NCBI GenBank assembly: GCA_905183005.1
Contig: CAJJDO010000089.1
Span: 328,657-392,656, forward strand
Origin: Paramecium pentaurelia
Taxonomy: Eukaryota > Ciliophora > Oligohymenophorea > Peniculida > Parameciidae
Direction of reading: 5' to 3'
Length of the DNA stretch: 64,000 nucleotides
Shown: positions 23,475 through 35,885 of the stretch, piece by piece
How the letters are laid out: each line of letters opens with the position of its first letter
Numbering within the stretch: position 1 is the first letter of the stretch
Program-made: the position numbers and the translations under genes
The notes under the pieces: model-generated
Databases searched by the model: none
What the model saw: only the letters and a program-made list of their open reading frames with translations
Told to the model about the DNA's origin: nothing

Positions 23475-24582
23475 TCAAACAAAGTAATTTGTATTATATT
23501 TGAATTCCCCTTCATTATAATCATAATATAATATCTCTCCTGATTTTATATCTCTGCATGCATACAATATCACTCTAGACTATCCTTCAACATTATATCG
23601 TCTAGATTTCACATTTTATTATATTTTCTTACTATTTTTTTTACTATTATTAATTCCTGATAAGTATTTTGCTATATTTCCATTCTTTTCTGGTATTATA
23701 ACAAGTGATGTTGCAGCAAAACCAGTTTCTAATAAACTCATCATTGAATCTGAAGTACTATATACTTGATCTGCAAATCTATATACATCACCAGCATATT
23801 CACAAATTAAGGTTTTATAAGCTATAGGTTATACAGATCTAACATAAAATCCCTAATCTGAATTATATTCTACTATCAAAGGACCATAAAACCCACTCTT
23901 TGTTACTTATTTGTATTTTTTAAAGGTTATAAGATCTTTTCCTATTAATGAATCTAGTTTTTCATTGTAACCATTATTTAATTCTTTTTTGATAGATGAA
24001 TAAACTAAATCATCATTAAAATTAATGTTTTAACAATATAAGGCATATTATAGTGATTGAAAGCAATTCTATCTCAGTTTATCATTATATACACAACATG
24101 GTAGTATGAATAAATTAGAATTTGTCATTGGAACACTAAAATTAAGAAGTTGATTCATTTTTTCATTAAAATTAATTTTAGATGGTTTTTAAGAATGACA
24201 AAAGTTACAAATAGGGGAAATAGTTTTTGATCCATAACATTTTTTATGAAATATTTTATTACATTTTGAACATATTTCTTCATCTTTAGTATCTACTTCT
24301 TTTTAGCATTTCTAACAAATATTATCTGTTTCTGCATCATTAGTATCTGGGAAAGTATTTTTCAATTCAATACAATGTGCACATGTCCAATCTTTCTATA
24401 TTTATTTTGGTCTCTAAATTTATTCTCATATTTAATACCATACAATTAAAATGATAAGCATCTTCACAAATTACACAATTTGCATATTTTTATTTAATAA
24501 TCCATATTTTGCATTTAGCACATACAGTGTTTTTTTTAAATTCTTGTAATTTAGGTTTTGAAGATTCCTTCATATCTGACAT
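23475..24582 (-). CDS. TXR1: ATXR5/6-type (TXR1-like) histone H3K27 methyltransferase
   Basis: 360 aa, one 25-nt intron inside the first zinc finger. N-terminal Cys/His pairs form one or two PHD-type fingers (CAKCKIW...CVICEDAYHFNCM...WTCAHC, then ICQKCQKEV...CSKCNKIFHKKCYG...CNFCHS). The C-terminal SET domain has the signatures of plant ATXR5/6: CEYAGDV, DSMMSLL, LVIIPEKNGNIAKYLSGINN, SRRYNVEGQSRVILYACRDI and GEILYYDYNEG. In Tetrahymena the related TXR1 makes H3K27me1 and supports replication elongation. Length and architecture fit. It starts 91 bp from the divergent coiled-coil gene. Confidence 0.9.
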
Positions 24583-24673
24583 AGCTATTGGAAGTGTAAT
24601 ACTTTATTCTTTCATTTCTTTATGAAGTTTTTAGATTTGATTTATAAGTATAATATAAATAAATATATATAAT

Positions 24674-25563
24674 ATGTCTGATTACGATAACTAAATAAAT
24701 GGAGATAATGATGATAACGATAATATGGTTAATAATTCTTAAGAGAAGGAAGAATAAGAAAAAAAGGAATATTTCAAAGAACTTGTTGTTAGATTAAAAG
24801 AAGTGTAGGCAAAAATTAAGTAAACTAAGACTGATATTGAAAATGAGAAATAAGTATTAAATATTAAGTGATTAGAAATTAGTTAAGATAAGATGCTGCA
24901 ATCAAATTAGAAGAAAAAAGAGAACATATCAAAAAACTCTTGATTAAATAAAATTAAACAACAACTGATGTATATTTTCTAATATTCAATAGAAAGTTGA
25001 AGCATTGATTAGAGACACACTTGAAAATCTTGTTTAACAGACTTTATAAAAATAATAAGAACTTAGAGATCTTAAAGAAAGCGAAAAAGAGAGATCTTTT
25101 TTAAATTATGAATTAGAATTACAATTTAGAAATTTAAGGTGTTATTTTATTTAATTAAAATAGAAAATATGTCAGTGATGTTAGATAAGAATTGCAAGAA
25201 AGTGATTAGCATGCTTAAAAATTAAAAATATAAATATAAAAATAAACTAATACTAATTTACTCTTAAGAACTGATGTTGATGAAAAATCATAAAAGATAT
25301 AATAATTAAAATAAGAGGCTTAATAATTAAGAGCAACAATATAAAATTTAAATGATGTTAAAAAGGTTATCAATAGAGTTTCAGATTAAGAATAAATTAT
25401 TATTGAAAGTAATGTACAGAAAAAACCTAGAAATTCTTAGAATAATAAGTCTGCCTCTTAATAAAGAGTAAATTATAATACGCATGATGTTGATGATAAC
25501 TTTTGGTATGGTGAAAAGTAATTAAAACTACCATCAGTTCAATCAACCAGAAAAAAATAATGA
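24674..25563 (+). CDS. Coiled-coil protein of unknown function
   Basis: 270 aa with three introns (29, 23 and 25 nt). An acidic Asn/Asp-rich N-terminus is followed by nearly continuous heptad-like helix from residue 30 to 225 (EYFKELVVRLKEVQAKIKQ, LQKQQELRDLKESEKERSFL, QQLKQEAQQLRATIQNL). The C-terminal 45 residues are polar, with DDNFWYG and a basic end. The pattern suggests a structural or ciliary protein, but no family is recognised. Confidence 0.8.
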
Positions 25564-25624
25564 ATAAATTAATATTTTATAGTTCACTTCTTAATAAAGT
25601 CATCATTAAAATTTTATTAGTGAA

Positions 25625-25695
25625 GGCTTTCTAGTATATCGGTAGTATGCATGCTTAGGGTGCATGTGAGCCGGGTTCAATTCCCGGGAGAGCCC
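25625..25695 (+). tRNA. tRNA-Pro(AGG)
   Basis: A complete cloverleaf of 71 nt: acceptor GGCTTTC/GAGAGCC (one G-T pair), D arm GTAT/GTAT with wobble pairs, anticodon stem CATGC/GCATG with loop TTAGGGT (anticodon AGG at 25657-25659, G37), a 4-nt variable loop and T arm CCGGG-TTCAATT-CCCGG. The discriminator is C73, as in eukaryotic cytosolic tRNA-Pro. The B box GGTTCAATTCC is intact and a run of eight T follows within 2 nt as a Pol III terminator. No intron, no encoded CCA. Confidence 0.95.
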
Positions 25696-26010
25696 ATTTT
25701 TTTTGTTATCATTAAGTTTTAATAAAAATTTATAAGCAACAAAAAAAAAGTTAAATTTGAAATTCATTATTTAGAAATGCTAATTTCTTTTTTAAATTCT
25801 AAATGCAATTCACATATTTGATTCTACTTTAAAAATAAGAAATAAAAAATCTGAATATATATAATAATTTTTCAAAATTAATTGATCCTTTTATTTAGAA
25901 TTATTAAAATTATTACAATATTATTGATTATTTTAGAAAGAAATCATTTTGTATCAGAAATTAAAGGCATTTTTGATTTGACTTTGAAAAAGGAAAAGGA
26001 AAAGAATAAA

Positions 26011-26454
26011 ATGAACTAATTACGATTAAATTACTATACAAAATATTCATATATTGTAATCTCCTTATTATCTTTTTTTATAATAGTAAATCTTCAAATA
26101 ATATTTATATATTCGATATTTTTTGGATTGTAATGACATCAAAGTGAAATTGAGTCTATATTAATAAAATTAAGGAATATTGATGATATAGGATGTAATA
26201 AATAGCTTTATAATTTTATGTAGATTTCATTTTAATTTAAAAATAATTCTCTAAATTTTGAAGCAAAAGTAACTACATTCTAGTAAAATAGTTGATTTAA
26301 GAAGACATAGGATTATTGAGAAAATGTAACCTAAATTATCTTAATTTTGGTAAAATACTTCAGCAATTATTATAAATGTTGCTTAAGAAATTTAGAAAGT
26401 TTACAAATAATAAATATATTAAGGATTAAATAATAGATAATAATATATTAAAAA
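26011..26454 (+). pseudogene. Coding-like membrane-protein remnant with an in-frame TGA
   Basis: From ATG 26011 a hydrophobic segment (YSYIVISLLSFFIIVNL and IIFIYSIFFGL) is followed by an in-frame TGA. The same frame continues with coding-like sequence (SILIKLRNIDDIGCNKQLYN), and after a possible intron (gtaaaat...acatag, 28 nt) with IIEKMQPKLSQFWQNTSAII. It then runs into the minus-strand gene that ends at 26455. It may be a decayed gene, or an intact one with an intron I have not recognised. Confidence 0.3.
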
Positions 26455-27472
26455 TCAAATCCATGCCAATTCTTTATATCCACAAGGATTTTTGTTTTTA
26501 TATTAAGGAGTGGTCTTCTATTTCATTGATTAAAGGAATGTTTCATATTCTTATTGAGTATTCTTCTTGTTAAAATAATCAATTTAATTTTAGTAGATAC
26601 GCTAGGGATTCATTAGATAAGATTTTAAAGGTTCTTCTACTTTAAAGAGCCAAAATTCAATAAACACAATTTAATTTGGATTAACTTGTGTTCTTTTAAA
26701 CATCTACCTTTATTCGACTACACATTTATATTAGGTTCCTTCATATGTATTAATTGGGGTTTCAAAAGTGCGAGCAGATTAAATGGAATTAGCTGATAAA
26801 TCACACCAAATTTTGAGAGATGGTCCAAGATCAAAAATAGATGGGAGAGTCTTAGTTTCATGTAAATGATTAAGCATCATGTCTCTACTTACTCCCATTA
26901 AAGTATAAAATTATTCGTTAACAATTCTTTAAGAAAGTGAACTAGAATCTTTGTTCACCTTTTGGATGGTACATTGATAAGGATAATCTTGAGCAATTTA
27001 TTCGACATTAAGTAGATCTTCATTAGAAATGTATGGCTATTCAGTGAAATCATTTAATATTTAATGACGTTCTTGTACTAGTTTAGCAGCTAATTGGGCA
27101 TGTGGATCTGATTAGTTAAATAACAAATTGGTTATCTAATCGATTGAATAATTGGCTTGGTCAAGTAATTCGAGAGTATAAAAATAGACGTCATCCAATT
27201 GGTCGGTACGTGAGACTCTATAATTGTAGGTACAAGGAGTTTCTTTTAAACCTCCTAAACAGTGGTCAGGAATGTATGAAAGAGCCAATTTAAGTTCAAC
27301 ATTTGATTTAATGTAGACATGTTCTTTAAATGGTTTGGGTATTGACACTAAGCACACAAGTTGTTTAATTGGTTGACGTTTTCTTGTTTAGTTTTCTAAG
27401 TTTAAAATGAGACTTACTTTTTTTTTTAATATCCTTTGATAAGATAGAGTGAGTTATGGACTCATCATGCAT
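26455..27472 (-). CDS. Conserved-looking protein of unknown function, 331 aa
   Basis: One 22-nt intron joins the first exon (MHDESITHSILSKDIKKKK) to the main frame, giving 331 codons. The composition is normal, globular and soluble: LVCLVSIPKPFKEHVYIKS, LALSYIPDHCLGGLKETPC, AQLAAKLVQERHQILNDF, SIFDLGPSLKIWCDLSANSI and IEFWLFKVEEPLKSYLMNP. The base composition is more GC-rich than its flanks, which supports a real gene. I recognise no domain. It could be a fast-evolving or ciliate-specific protein. Confidence 0.72.
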
Positions 27473-28055
27473 CCCTACTCTTTATCTGACAATGAGACTC
27501 ATTATTGAAAATTAAATAATTATTATATAATAATTTTGCAAATCATTCGGATATAATTGAACTTTATCATCATAATTACTTTTTTTTATGCAAATCCAAA
27601 TGTAAAATTTAATTATAATATCAATGATTCTAATATTAATTTAAAGTGTAATTATAATTATTATAAATGATTAATTTTATAAAAAATGACAATTAAGAGT
27701 ATACATAATTAATCAATGACATAATAATACATAAAATAAAACTAAAAATAGTTGGATGATTATTTCTGAAAAAATATAATTTTTATTGTTTGAAAATCTA
27801 ATTGACAAGCATAAACTATATAAGCTAAGCTGCCACCCGTTTTCTCTTTGTTTATGAGTGACCTTGACAAACAGATTTATGAATTAATCTTATGCTTCGA
27901 ATGTCACTCTCCATTAGATTAAAGGAAATGAGTTTTCTATATGATGTTATATATGGTTAATTTAATATTATGGGAAAAACATTAATATTAAAATGGATCA
28001 AATTTTGTTTTGTATAAATGAGAAATGCACTTCTTAATCAAGATTATTATTAACT
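27473..28055. other. Divergent intergenic region with a short coding-like ORF
   Basis: 583 bp between two divergent starts. Most is AT-rich. A less AT-rich island at about 27820-27930 follows CTATATAAGC and contains a 26-codon frame (27855-27932) beginning MSDLDKQIYELILCFECH. It might be a micro-exon, a small RNA gene or chance; I could not match it to a known snRNA or snoRNA by eye. Confidence 0.3.
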
Positions 28056-29154
28056 ATGGCAGATGTACCTAAACATAATGACAAATCTCATAAAGTTGTA
28101 TAATTTAAGGAGTTCAAATCATATATAATGGAAAAATATGGAGATGCAGATTTGTAGAAAATATAGAAAATCACAAGCAATGAAAAAGCTATTAAAGATG
28201 CAATTTCTAAGATAATTAAAGAAGTAAAAGAGAAGTTGGATTTGTTTGAAATTAATGAAATTAAGTATAATTGAAAGATTAACATAAATTATAGGAAAAT
28301 GCCAAGTTTACAATAACTTTCAGAATATGTATGGACAGTAAGGAAAACAGAAAATCTAAAAGATATAACAAGTGATTTGTTAAAGACTGTTGTAGAATTC
28401 TAAGTAGAAAAGATTCCTAAATACGGTTTCATTTTAGAACAGATAGATGATCGTATGAATAAGTTGAAAACTGAAGTTATTGGAATGTTGAAAGCTTAAC
28501 AATATGATTTATAGATTACTACATTAGGTAATGTTAAATATACATGGAGTGATCAATTTAAGGCCAATATTTATGCTATAAAAGATGAAGCAAAAAAAGA
28601 GATTGAGGCAACAAGTATATAATTCTTAATAATATTAATAGCATCATTTATGGGATGGTCATTTGCATGCATTTAATAATAGTTGACATCTTAAAAAAGA
28701 TGGGAAGCAAAATTAGAGATTAGAGTAAGTGAATCTGATTAAAAGAATTTATAAGCCAGTTAATTGGGATAATCCTAATTAAAAAAACAATCTTACAGTT
28801 TTGCAATTGGAATAACACTCTAAAAATTAAGACAATAAAAAGGACTTGAATAATAAGATTTAGCTACTGTAGGTCATGGCTTTTATTTAATTAGATCTGA
28901 TGGATGTAATAAATATTAATATCTATATGAAAGGGACTTGTCATAATTCAGATAAAAATATAAATTGGAAATAAGGATTAGCATTCACTCCAGAACCTAA
29001 AGATGTCATACTTATTAAATTTGATCCTAGTGATGGTGATCTGGTATTTGAATAAGGCAAGAATAAATACTAAATGAAAGTGGATAGAATTTAAAATGAT
29101 GTGTTTCTATTCTGTGTACACTTAAAAGGATGTAAGGCCAAGATATTGGATTGA
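28056..29154 (+). CDS. Single-pass membrane protein with a SPRY-like C-terminal domain
   Basis: 346 aa, introns of 30 nt (after FEINEIK) and at 28906-28933 (AAG acceptor). The N-terminal 170 residues are helical and charged (EKYGDADLQKIQKITSNEKA). One hydrophobic segment follows (IQFLIILIASFMGWSFACI). The C-terminal 130 residues contain FAIGITLQKLR, GHGFYLIRSDGW, NINWKQGLAFTPEPKD and VILIKFDPSDGDLVFEQGKN, which read like a SPRY/B30.2 or TLDc-like beta domain. The family call for that domain is tentative; the reading frame is good. Confidence 0.72.
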
Positions 29155-29203
29155 GAGATAAACAATATATATATATATATATAATATTTCAAATTTTGAA
29201 ATT

Positions 29204-31362
29204 ATGATTGAAGAGGAGGGATAACAACTTAAAAGTTAATTAGAATAACAACTCGTTGAAGCCATTTTAGATTCTCTTTAAAATCATATGGATCAAAATG
29301 CCACCTTTTTAGGTAATCATTTCTTTATTATCATCTATTCAATAGCTGAAAGATTGGTTTATGAGAGAGACACTGAAGAGTTTAGGTCTTTATTGGCTGA
29401 ATGTTATTTATAAGAGAATTAGCCATATAAAGCTTGTCATATACTTAAAGACTGCAAATCTGAATACAATCGGTAAAAAAACTAGTTAATACATTTAGTT
29501 ATTAATATGCAATGTCGTTATTTCGAAATAAAAAATATAAGGAAGCTGAAGTTGCTTTAGTTGGAACTTAATTTAGTAATCAATTTTCTATTTAAACTCC
29601 AAATGTACCAAATGGAGGATTTGGTTATCTTTTGTTAGGTTAGATTTTAGAATAACTTCATCGTATTGATGAAGCTAAACATCAATATTATAGGGCATTA
29701 GATTAGAATCCAACATTATGGATGGCATTTGAAAGACTATCTAAAATTGGGGAATCTGTCACTATTAATAAGGTTTTTAATGATCAGAAATAAAAATAAT
29801 ATGAAATAAATAGATAATAAAGTTGCAATATCTACAAGATAATATAAAATTTATTGAAAAATAAGTCACCAAATTTGAAATCAGGATAAAAAGAAGAAGA
29901 TATTAAAGAAGAGGCCTAAATTAATGATACTGTAAATTAATACTCTATATATTAATAGTAAATTTCAAGCAAAAGATAATCCTAAACAATTAAACCATTT
30001 TCAACAACTGGTGTTCAGTAATCAATTGTTCATATGGATGATAATTCAAATAGTTAAATGAAATTCATATGTAATTTAAATTATTAATATTTAAAAATAG
30101 AACATCAATAAAAAAAAATAAGTGCTAAAATGGTACCAACACCTGGAGTAGGATATTAAAATTATTAATCATTACTTAGTTAATCTTTTTAATTCTCATA
30201 AAATTAAAATAAGAATTTCAATCCAAAAAAAAGTGATATTCAAAAGGTTAATACAGCTGCTATTTAATAATCTCCAAGTCTAATCAAGTATGAATTTTAT
30301 AATTTTATTAGTCTACCATAACTTTTGAAATTGTTTGCTCACCCTTATAATTTATGGACAAATTATTAAATTGAAGCAATTTCTAATTTCTAAAAGCTGC
30401 CTCCATAACATTATAGATCAGGATGGGTACTTGAAAAAGTAGCTAGAAGTTTTATGGATTAAGTTAAATATGCTGATGCAGAGAGAGTTTGGAAGGAAAT
30501 GAAATAAATTGAACCAAATCGTTTAGAAGGAATGGATTATTATTCATCTTGTTTATGGCATCTAAAAAAATAATCAGAATTAACATACTTAGCACATTCA
30601 TGTTTGTAAATTAGTATGTAAGCACCTGAAACATGGATAGCTATTGGAAATTGTTTTAGTTTAAGTAAAGAAATAGACAATTCAATTAAATTTTTTGGAA
30701 GAGCAATTTAATTAAGAAAAGATTATTCATATGCTTATACCTTATCAGGACATGAATTCTCATAAAATGAAAATTTTTAATAAGCTAAGAAATCTTATGA
30801 TATGGCCACTTCTTTAGATTAGAGACAATATAATGCTTGGTGGGGATAAGGAAACATGTATTATAAGACAGATAAATATGATGATGCCATTAGATGTTTC
30901 ACTTAAGCTTTGAAAATAAACTCAAACAATCCAGTTTTACCAACATTTTTGGCTATGAGTTATGCTGCCAAAGGAGAACATAATGAAGCTTTGAAATATT
31001 TTGAACAAAGTGAAAAATTAGATCCATAAAATGGATTAAATAAATATTAGAAAGTATTTATATTATAATAACATTATAGGCAAATTCATTAATAAAATTA
31101 GATGATTATGATAAGGCTTTAAGTGAATTATAGAGATTAAGAGAATTGATACCTAAAGAAGCAGCCATTTATATTTTGATGGGAAGAATCTATAAGAAAT
31201 TAGGGAAGATTTAAGAAGCATAAAAGTATGAAGGATTATTTATATTGTAGTTGTTTCAGTACTGCAATATCACTTGATTAAAAAGATTCTGCTAAGATCA
31301 AAGGACTTATGGAGAGTTTAAATAATCCTAATAGTGAATTCAACGATGATTTTGATTTATGA
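29204..31362 (+). CDS. CDC27: APC3/CDC27, anaphase-promoting complex TPR subunit
   Basis: 682 aa with four introns (33, 26, 26 and 25 nt). N-terminal TPR-like repeats (AILDSLQNHMDQNATFLAER, YKACHILKDC, GYLLLGQILEQLHRIDEA) are followed by a disordered Gln/Ser-rich insert and then the C-terminal TPR array characteristic of Cdc27: APETWIAIGNCFSLSKEIDN, SIKFFGRAIQL, YAYTLSGHEF and YNAWWGQGNMYYKTDKYDDA. Cdc27 forms the arch of the APC/C ubiquitin ligase and binds Cdc20/Cdh1 IR tails. The order of domains and the length fit. Its stop lies 9 bp from the stop of the next, convergent gene. Confidence 0.93.
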
Positions 31363-31371
31363 CATGATTTA

Positions 31372-31703
31372 TCAATAAATGTGCTCATCTACGGCAATTT
31401 AGATAAATTCTTTCTTGTAATCTCCAACTGATTCTGCTCCTGTTGCCAATTAATTAATGCGAGCAGTTCGTACTAAGAATTCTTGTAATTCTTCTTTTTC
31501 ACATAATGTTTCTAATGATAGACGTCTAATCCAATCAAATCCTGAAAAGGCAATTCCTGTCAAGAACATATATTTAGGATATTGATGACATTCTAATATT
31601 TGATTGTTACTTTACTATATAGTAAGGGTTGTCTTATTACTCTACTTACTGTCATTCTGATACCCATTCCAAATAGACATCCGAATATAAAAGCACTTTC
31701 CAT
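31372..31703 (-). CDS. Hypothetical small protein, 101 aa
   Basis: Two exons joined over a 26-nt GTA...TAG intron. It starts MESAFIFGCLFGMGIRM, a short hydrophobic helix, followed by a globular part: CHQYPKYMFLTGIAFSGFDW, IRRLSLETLCEKEELQEFL and ATGAESVGDYKKEFIQIAV. Size and layout resemble small mitochondrial inner-membrane or respiratory-complex subunits, but that is only a guess. It is tightly convergent with CDC27. Confidence 0.7.
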
Positions 31704-31765
31704 TATATTTAATATATATTTAATATGAACTGACTGATATTATTTTAAAATTCAAATATTAAATA

Positions 31766-34700
31766 ATGAATAGACTCAATTCATAACCTAAAACAAATAA
31801 TCAAGGTCGTATGACTCCAAATGAATATATGATTCATAAGAACATTCCTTTACCTAATAAAGCTAAATATCCTCATGCAGACTCAGAGGCATATATGCAT
31901 AAATCTGAGATCATTCATTAGAATAACAGTAGTAATTACTCACATAGTTCAGAAGGGAACAATCTTTAAAAAATAATTGAAGAAAAGAATAGGGAAATTG
32001 AATTTCTAAAGTAGGCAGAAGCTTAAGGCAAAATGTTAACTACTTAATTCTAGGAAATGAATTAAAATCATTAATAGGAGGTTAAATAATTGTTAGAGTA
32101 GATTCAAAATTATAAATAGAGGAATATTGATTTAAAGAGTCAAGTTGAATAATATATGACAGAACTAAATAAATCAAATTAAAAATATTAGGAATGTTAT
32201 AAAGAAAGAGATGAATATCTCAAGAATTTTAGAGAATATTAATAAGATTATGATATAATAAAAATGTAATTATAAGGAAAAGATGCTGAGATTTTATAAT
32301 TGAAAGAAAGAATTTAAAATATGGAAAATAATTATTAATAAGAATTAACTTAATATTCATAAACTAATGAATATTGGAAGAGATCATTAATGGATACTTA
32401 AATTAGAGAGATTACATAATAATTTAATTAAGATAGAATGTAATATGATATGAAAATAAAAAATTTAGATAATAGAAATGTTGAATTAGAAAATAAATGT
32501 GTATTATTAGCTTAAGAAATGGAGAGAATGCGTTTTAAAGATTTAGAATAAAATAAAATAATAACAAAAAATTTATAAAATGAAAATAATGAATTAAAAA
32601 CATAAATGTTAGAAATGATGTAATTTGTATAAAGATATGAGGAAAAGATTAATTAGATGGAATATATTGAAGATTAAGAATAAAAAGATAGAATGAGAAT
32701 AATTGTTTTGAGTTCTGAGATTGATAGATTACATTGTGTAATTGAAGAATAAGAATAAAAGAGTCAAATATTTTTATAATAGATTTAGAATTTAGAATAA
32801 TATGAAATATAATGTAAATAATTATAGGAATAATAATTATAATATAATCAGTTGTAATTATAATTATAATAAGAAGTTATTAAAAATTAGAATACATAAT
32901 AAGATTTTGAATATTTATAATAGGAATGGACACATAGAAATTAAGAATTATAAGATAAATGTGCAATGTTAACAACTGAACTTGAGAGATTAAATCTAGT
33001 AATGAGAGATAATTAGAATTATAATAGGAATTATTAATATGAAATTGAAAAATTCTAAAAATAATTATAGGATTATTCTTAAATTATAGAATAAAAATCT
33101 AATATGATTTTATAATAAGAAATAGAAATAAGTAATTATTAATAAGAATCTATGTTATTGAATAGTGATAATGATAATCTTAATATGAGAATTACTTAAT
33201 TGGAAGAAGAAATCTAGGAAATTAAAGATTAAACATAATAAGAAATAAAATAATAGATTGATCATTATTAAAATGAGTTGAATAGAAATATATATAATTA
33301 TAATTAAGTAAATAAAGATAAATTGGAATTATAGACATAATTGGAAATAATCAATAGAGAATACGAAACACTAATTATCACATGTAAATAAAAAGATATT
33401 GAAATTAAAGATTTACAAGATTAAATGTAATAAATGGAAGATAAATATTAAATAGAATTAAGTGAATTAAAGTAATAAGGAGAATATTTGAGAAGATCTA
33501 TAATTGATTAATAAATTAAAGAATTAACTTAAAAATTCAATAATGATAAATAAGTACTTGAGATTTAGATTAGATAATTATAGTAATAAAAATAGTAAGT
33601 AGATTTATAAAATTCATTGTTGTAATAAAAACTCTAAGAATTATAATACACAATTGATGATCAATTAGAGATTTAAAAATAAAAATTATAAACAAGTGAG
33701 AAAGAAAGGATTAATTTATTATAAGAAATTAAGGATTATTAGATAGAATTGCAAATGGTATCTAATGAGAGATAATAAATGAGAGAGGATTTTGTTAAAG
33801 AAAGAATGAAAATTGTAATTTATGCCTCTGAAATTGATAGATTATGGAGTGTAATTGAAGATTAGACAAATTAATTAAAATAATAAGAAGAATTATCAAA
33901 TGAGAATATATAATAATTAAAATTAAGTATGTAATAATACCATAATACTATATATTAAATGGAATAAGAAAAAAATAATCATTTAAGAGAAAATAATTTA
34001 AAAGAATAGAGTTTAGAGAATAAAATGATTATGATAACTAATGAATTAGATAAAGCAAAAAATTAATTATATGAAGAACAAAGTAAAGGATATGAATTGG
34101 AAATAAAGTAGAAATAATTACTTTAGGAGATAGAAGAATTATATTAATAAATAGAATAATATTAATCTGAAATTACTATAATGTAAAAGAATGGATTAGA
34201 AATAAGTGATTTAGAAACAAAATTTCAAGCAGAAAAGATGTCATGGGAAACACAAAAATATTAATTAACTAATTAGATTTAAGATTATGAATAAAGAATA
34301 ATATTATTAAACTAAGAGATAAAGAGATTAAATACAATTGGAGATGAGAGATTACATGAAATTGAAGAATTAAGATTCAAATTCAGAGATACTTAATTAA
34401 ATGAAAACTATGAACAATTAAAAACAGCATATGATATATTAGAATAATAAGTAATGGAATTTGAATAGAACAATTTGAAATTGAAATCTCATACATAAAC
34501 TTTAGAGAAATAGATTTAATTGTTAGAATTATCATTATAAGATAAATCAAGAGAAGTTGAAGATATATATAATTTAATGAATAAATAAAGAAGACAGAGT
34601 GAATCTACAAATAAAGATGCAGAAAATAATAGAAGAACATAATAATAATTATAATAAACTATTTAAAATTTAGAATAATAGAATTAATATTTAAAAGAAT

Positions 34701-35111
34701 AATTATAAAATGTCACTAATGAAAATTAAAGCTTGTAATATTTATTTATATATATATTTTAGATTATCATAAATTTAATATCTATAGAATAGTCTACATG
34801 AGAGAGATTAAATGATATAAAAGATGAGTAATGAATTGACTGAAAAGATTAAAGAAATTGATTCATTAAAAATCAAATATGAACAAAAAATGAATAATCC
34901 CACCATTTAATCAACTATAATAAGAGTAAATTAATTTATATATATATAGAACTCTTCATTAACTAGATAAATCATTAAAACTGAGTAAGAGAATTTTATT
35001 ACAGAATCTATTATTAAATCAAAAAATTCTTCAAATTAATTATCAATTGTAAGACCTCCAAGATAAGTGATGTCTTAAATCAATACAGATATAAATAATT
35101 AGTAAGAATGA
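31766..35111 (+). CDS. Long coiled-coil protein, 1097 aa
   Basis: After a 60-residue polar head (MNRLNSQPKTNNQGRMTPNE), nearly the whole protein is Gln/Glu/Leu-rich coiled coil without large breaks (for example EKNREIEFLKQAEAQGKML, QQLQLQYNQLQLQLQQEVI). Two segments are internally alike: RMRIIVLSSEIDRLHCVIEE and RMKIVIYASEIDRLWSVIED, suggesting an old internal duplication. Glutamine is encoded mostly by TAA and TAG. Two introns (28 and 24 nt) lie near the 3' end. The head's PNEYMIHKNIPLPN and the coil suggest a cytoskeletal or basal-body role, but no family is certain. Confidence 0.86.
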
Positions 35112-35143
35112 TTGAGTTTCACTTTAATTTAATATTAAAAATA

Positions 35144-35850
35144 ATGTCTCAATATGTCTAAGCTTCAATTTAATACTCTTTTCCTAAAGATAAAAGATTT
35201 AAAAGACTACATACTCCTTGTTCAACAGACTATTATGAACCAAATTATTTTAGGAGTACCAGAGCCTCAGGATTTGGATATGGCAATAAGTTTGATTTCA
35301 CTAAAGTCTAATCTTATACTGAAAGTTACTATGATCCTACTAGTTCATTTTCAAATAATAAAGGTGCATCCTTTGGACTTAGTAGAAACATGGTAAAAAA
35401 CAGATCTTATTTGCAAAATAATAATGTTCCAGGTCCAGGATCATATTATCATAGTCCACATAAAACTACTAGTTATTCAATTGGATAGAAAGTTGATGTT
35501 TATCATAATATAACAGAAATACCTGGTCCTGGTGCATATGATCCCAATATTCATAAGAACAGAAGTATTTCTATTAACAAAGGTCCTGATAGATTCTCAA
35601 CTGAATCTACATTTGTTCCAGGGCCTGGAGAATACAATACATAACTTTTACAAACAAAAACGAAATGTAGATTTGGTAGTGCCAAAAGAAAGTGTTTTAT
35701 TGATGATGCTGTTAGAGCAGCTAAAAAGAGTGGAGGTATTAATAAATCTATATAACTTTAATAGTTCCTGGACCAGGTAACTATGCATCTATTACATAAT
35801 TTGTACAATTAGATAAATAAAAGAGCAGACCATCTACTGCAAAACATTGA
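35144..35850 (+). CDS. SHIPPO/ODF3-repeat protein (ciliary microtubule-associated)
   Basis: 225 aa, one 29-nt intron close to the 3' end. It contains spaced STPGP/PGPG repeats: VPGPGSYYHSP, IPGPGAYDPNI, VPGPGEYNTQ and VPGPGNYASI, typical of SHIPPO-1/ODF3/CIMAP proteins that sit on or in ciliary doublet and sperm-tail microtubules. The region between repeats also carries the family's S-I-G/S-F-G strands (ASFGLSRN, YSIGQK, CRFGSAKR). It starts 33 bp after the coiled-coil gene on the same strand. Confidence 0.85.
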
Positions 35851-35885
35851 ATTTTAATATACTTTACATAAACTTTCCTAAAAAA

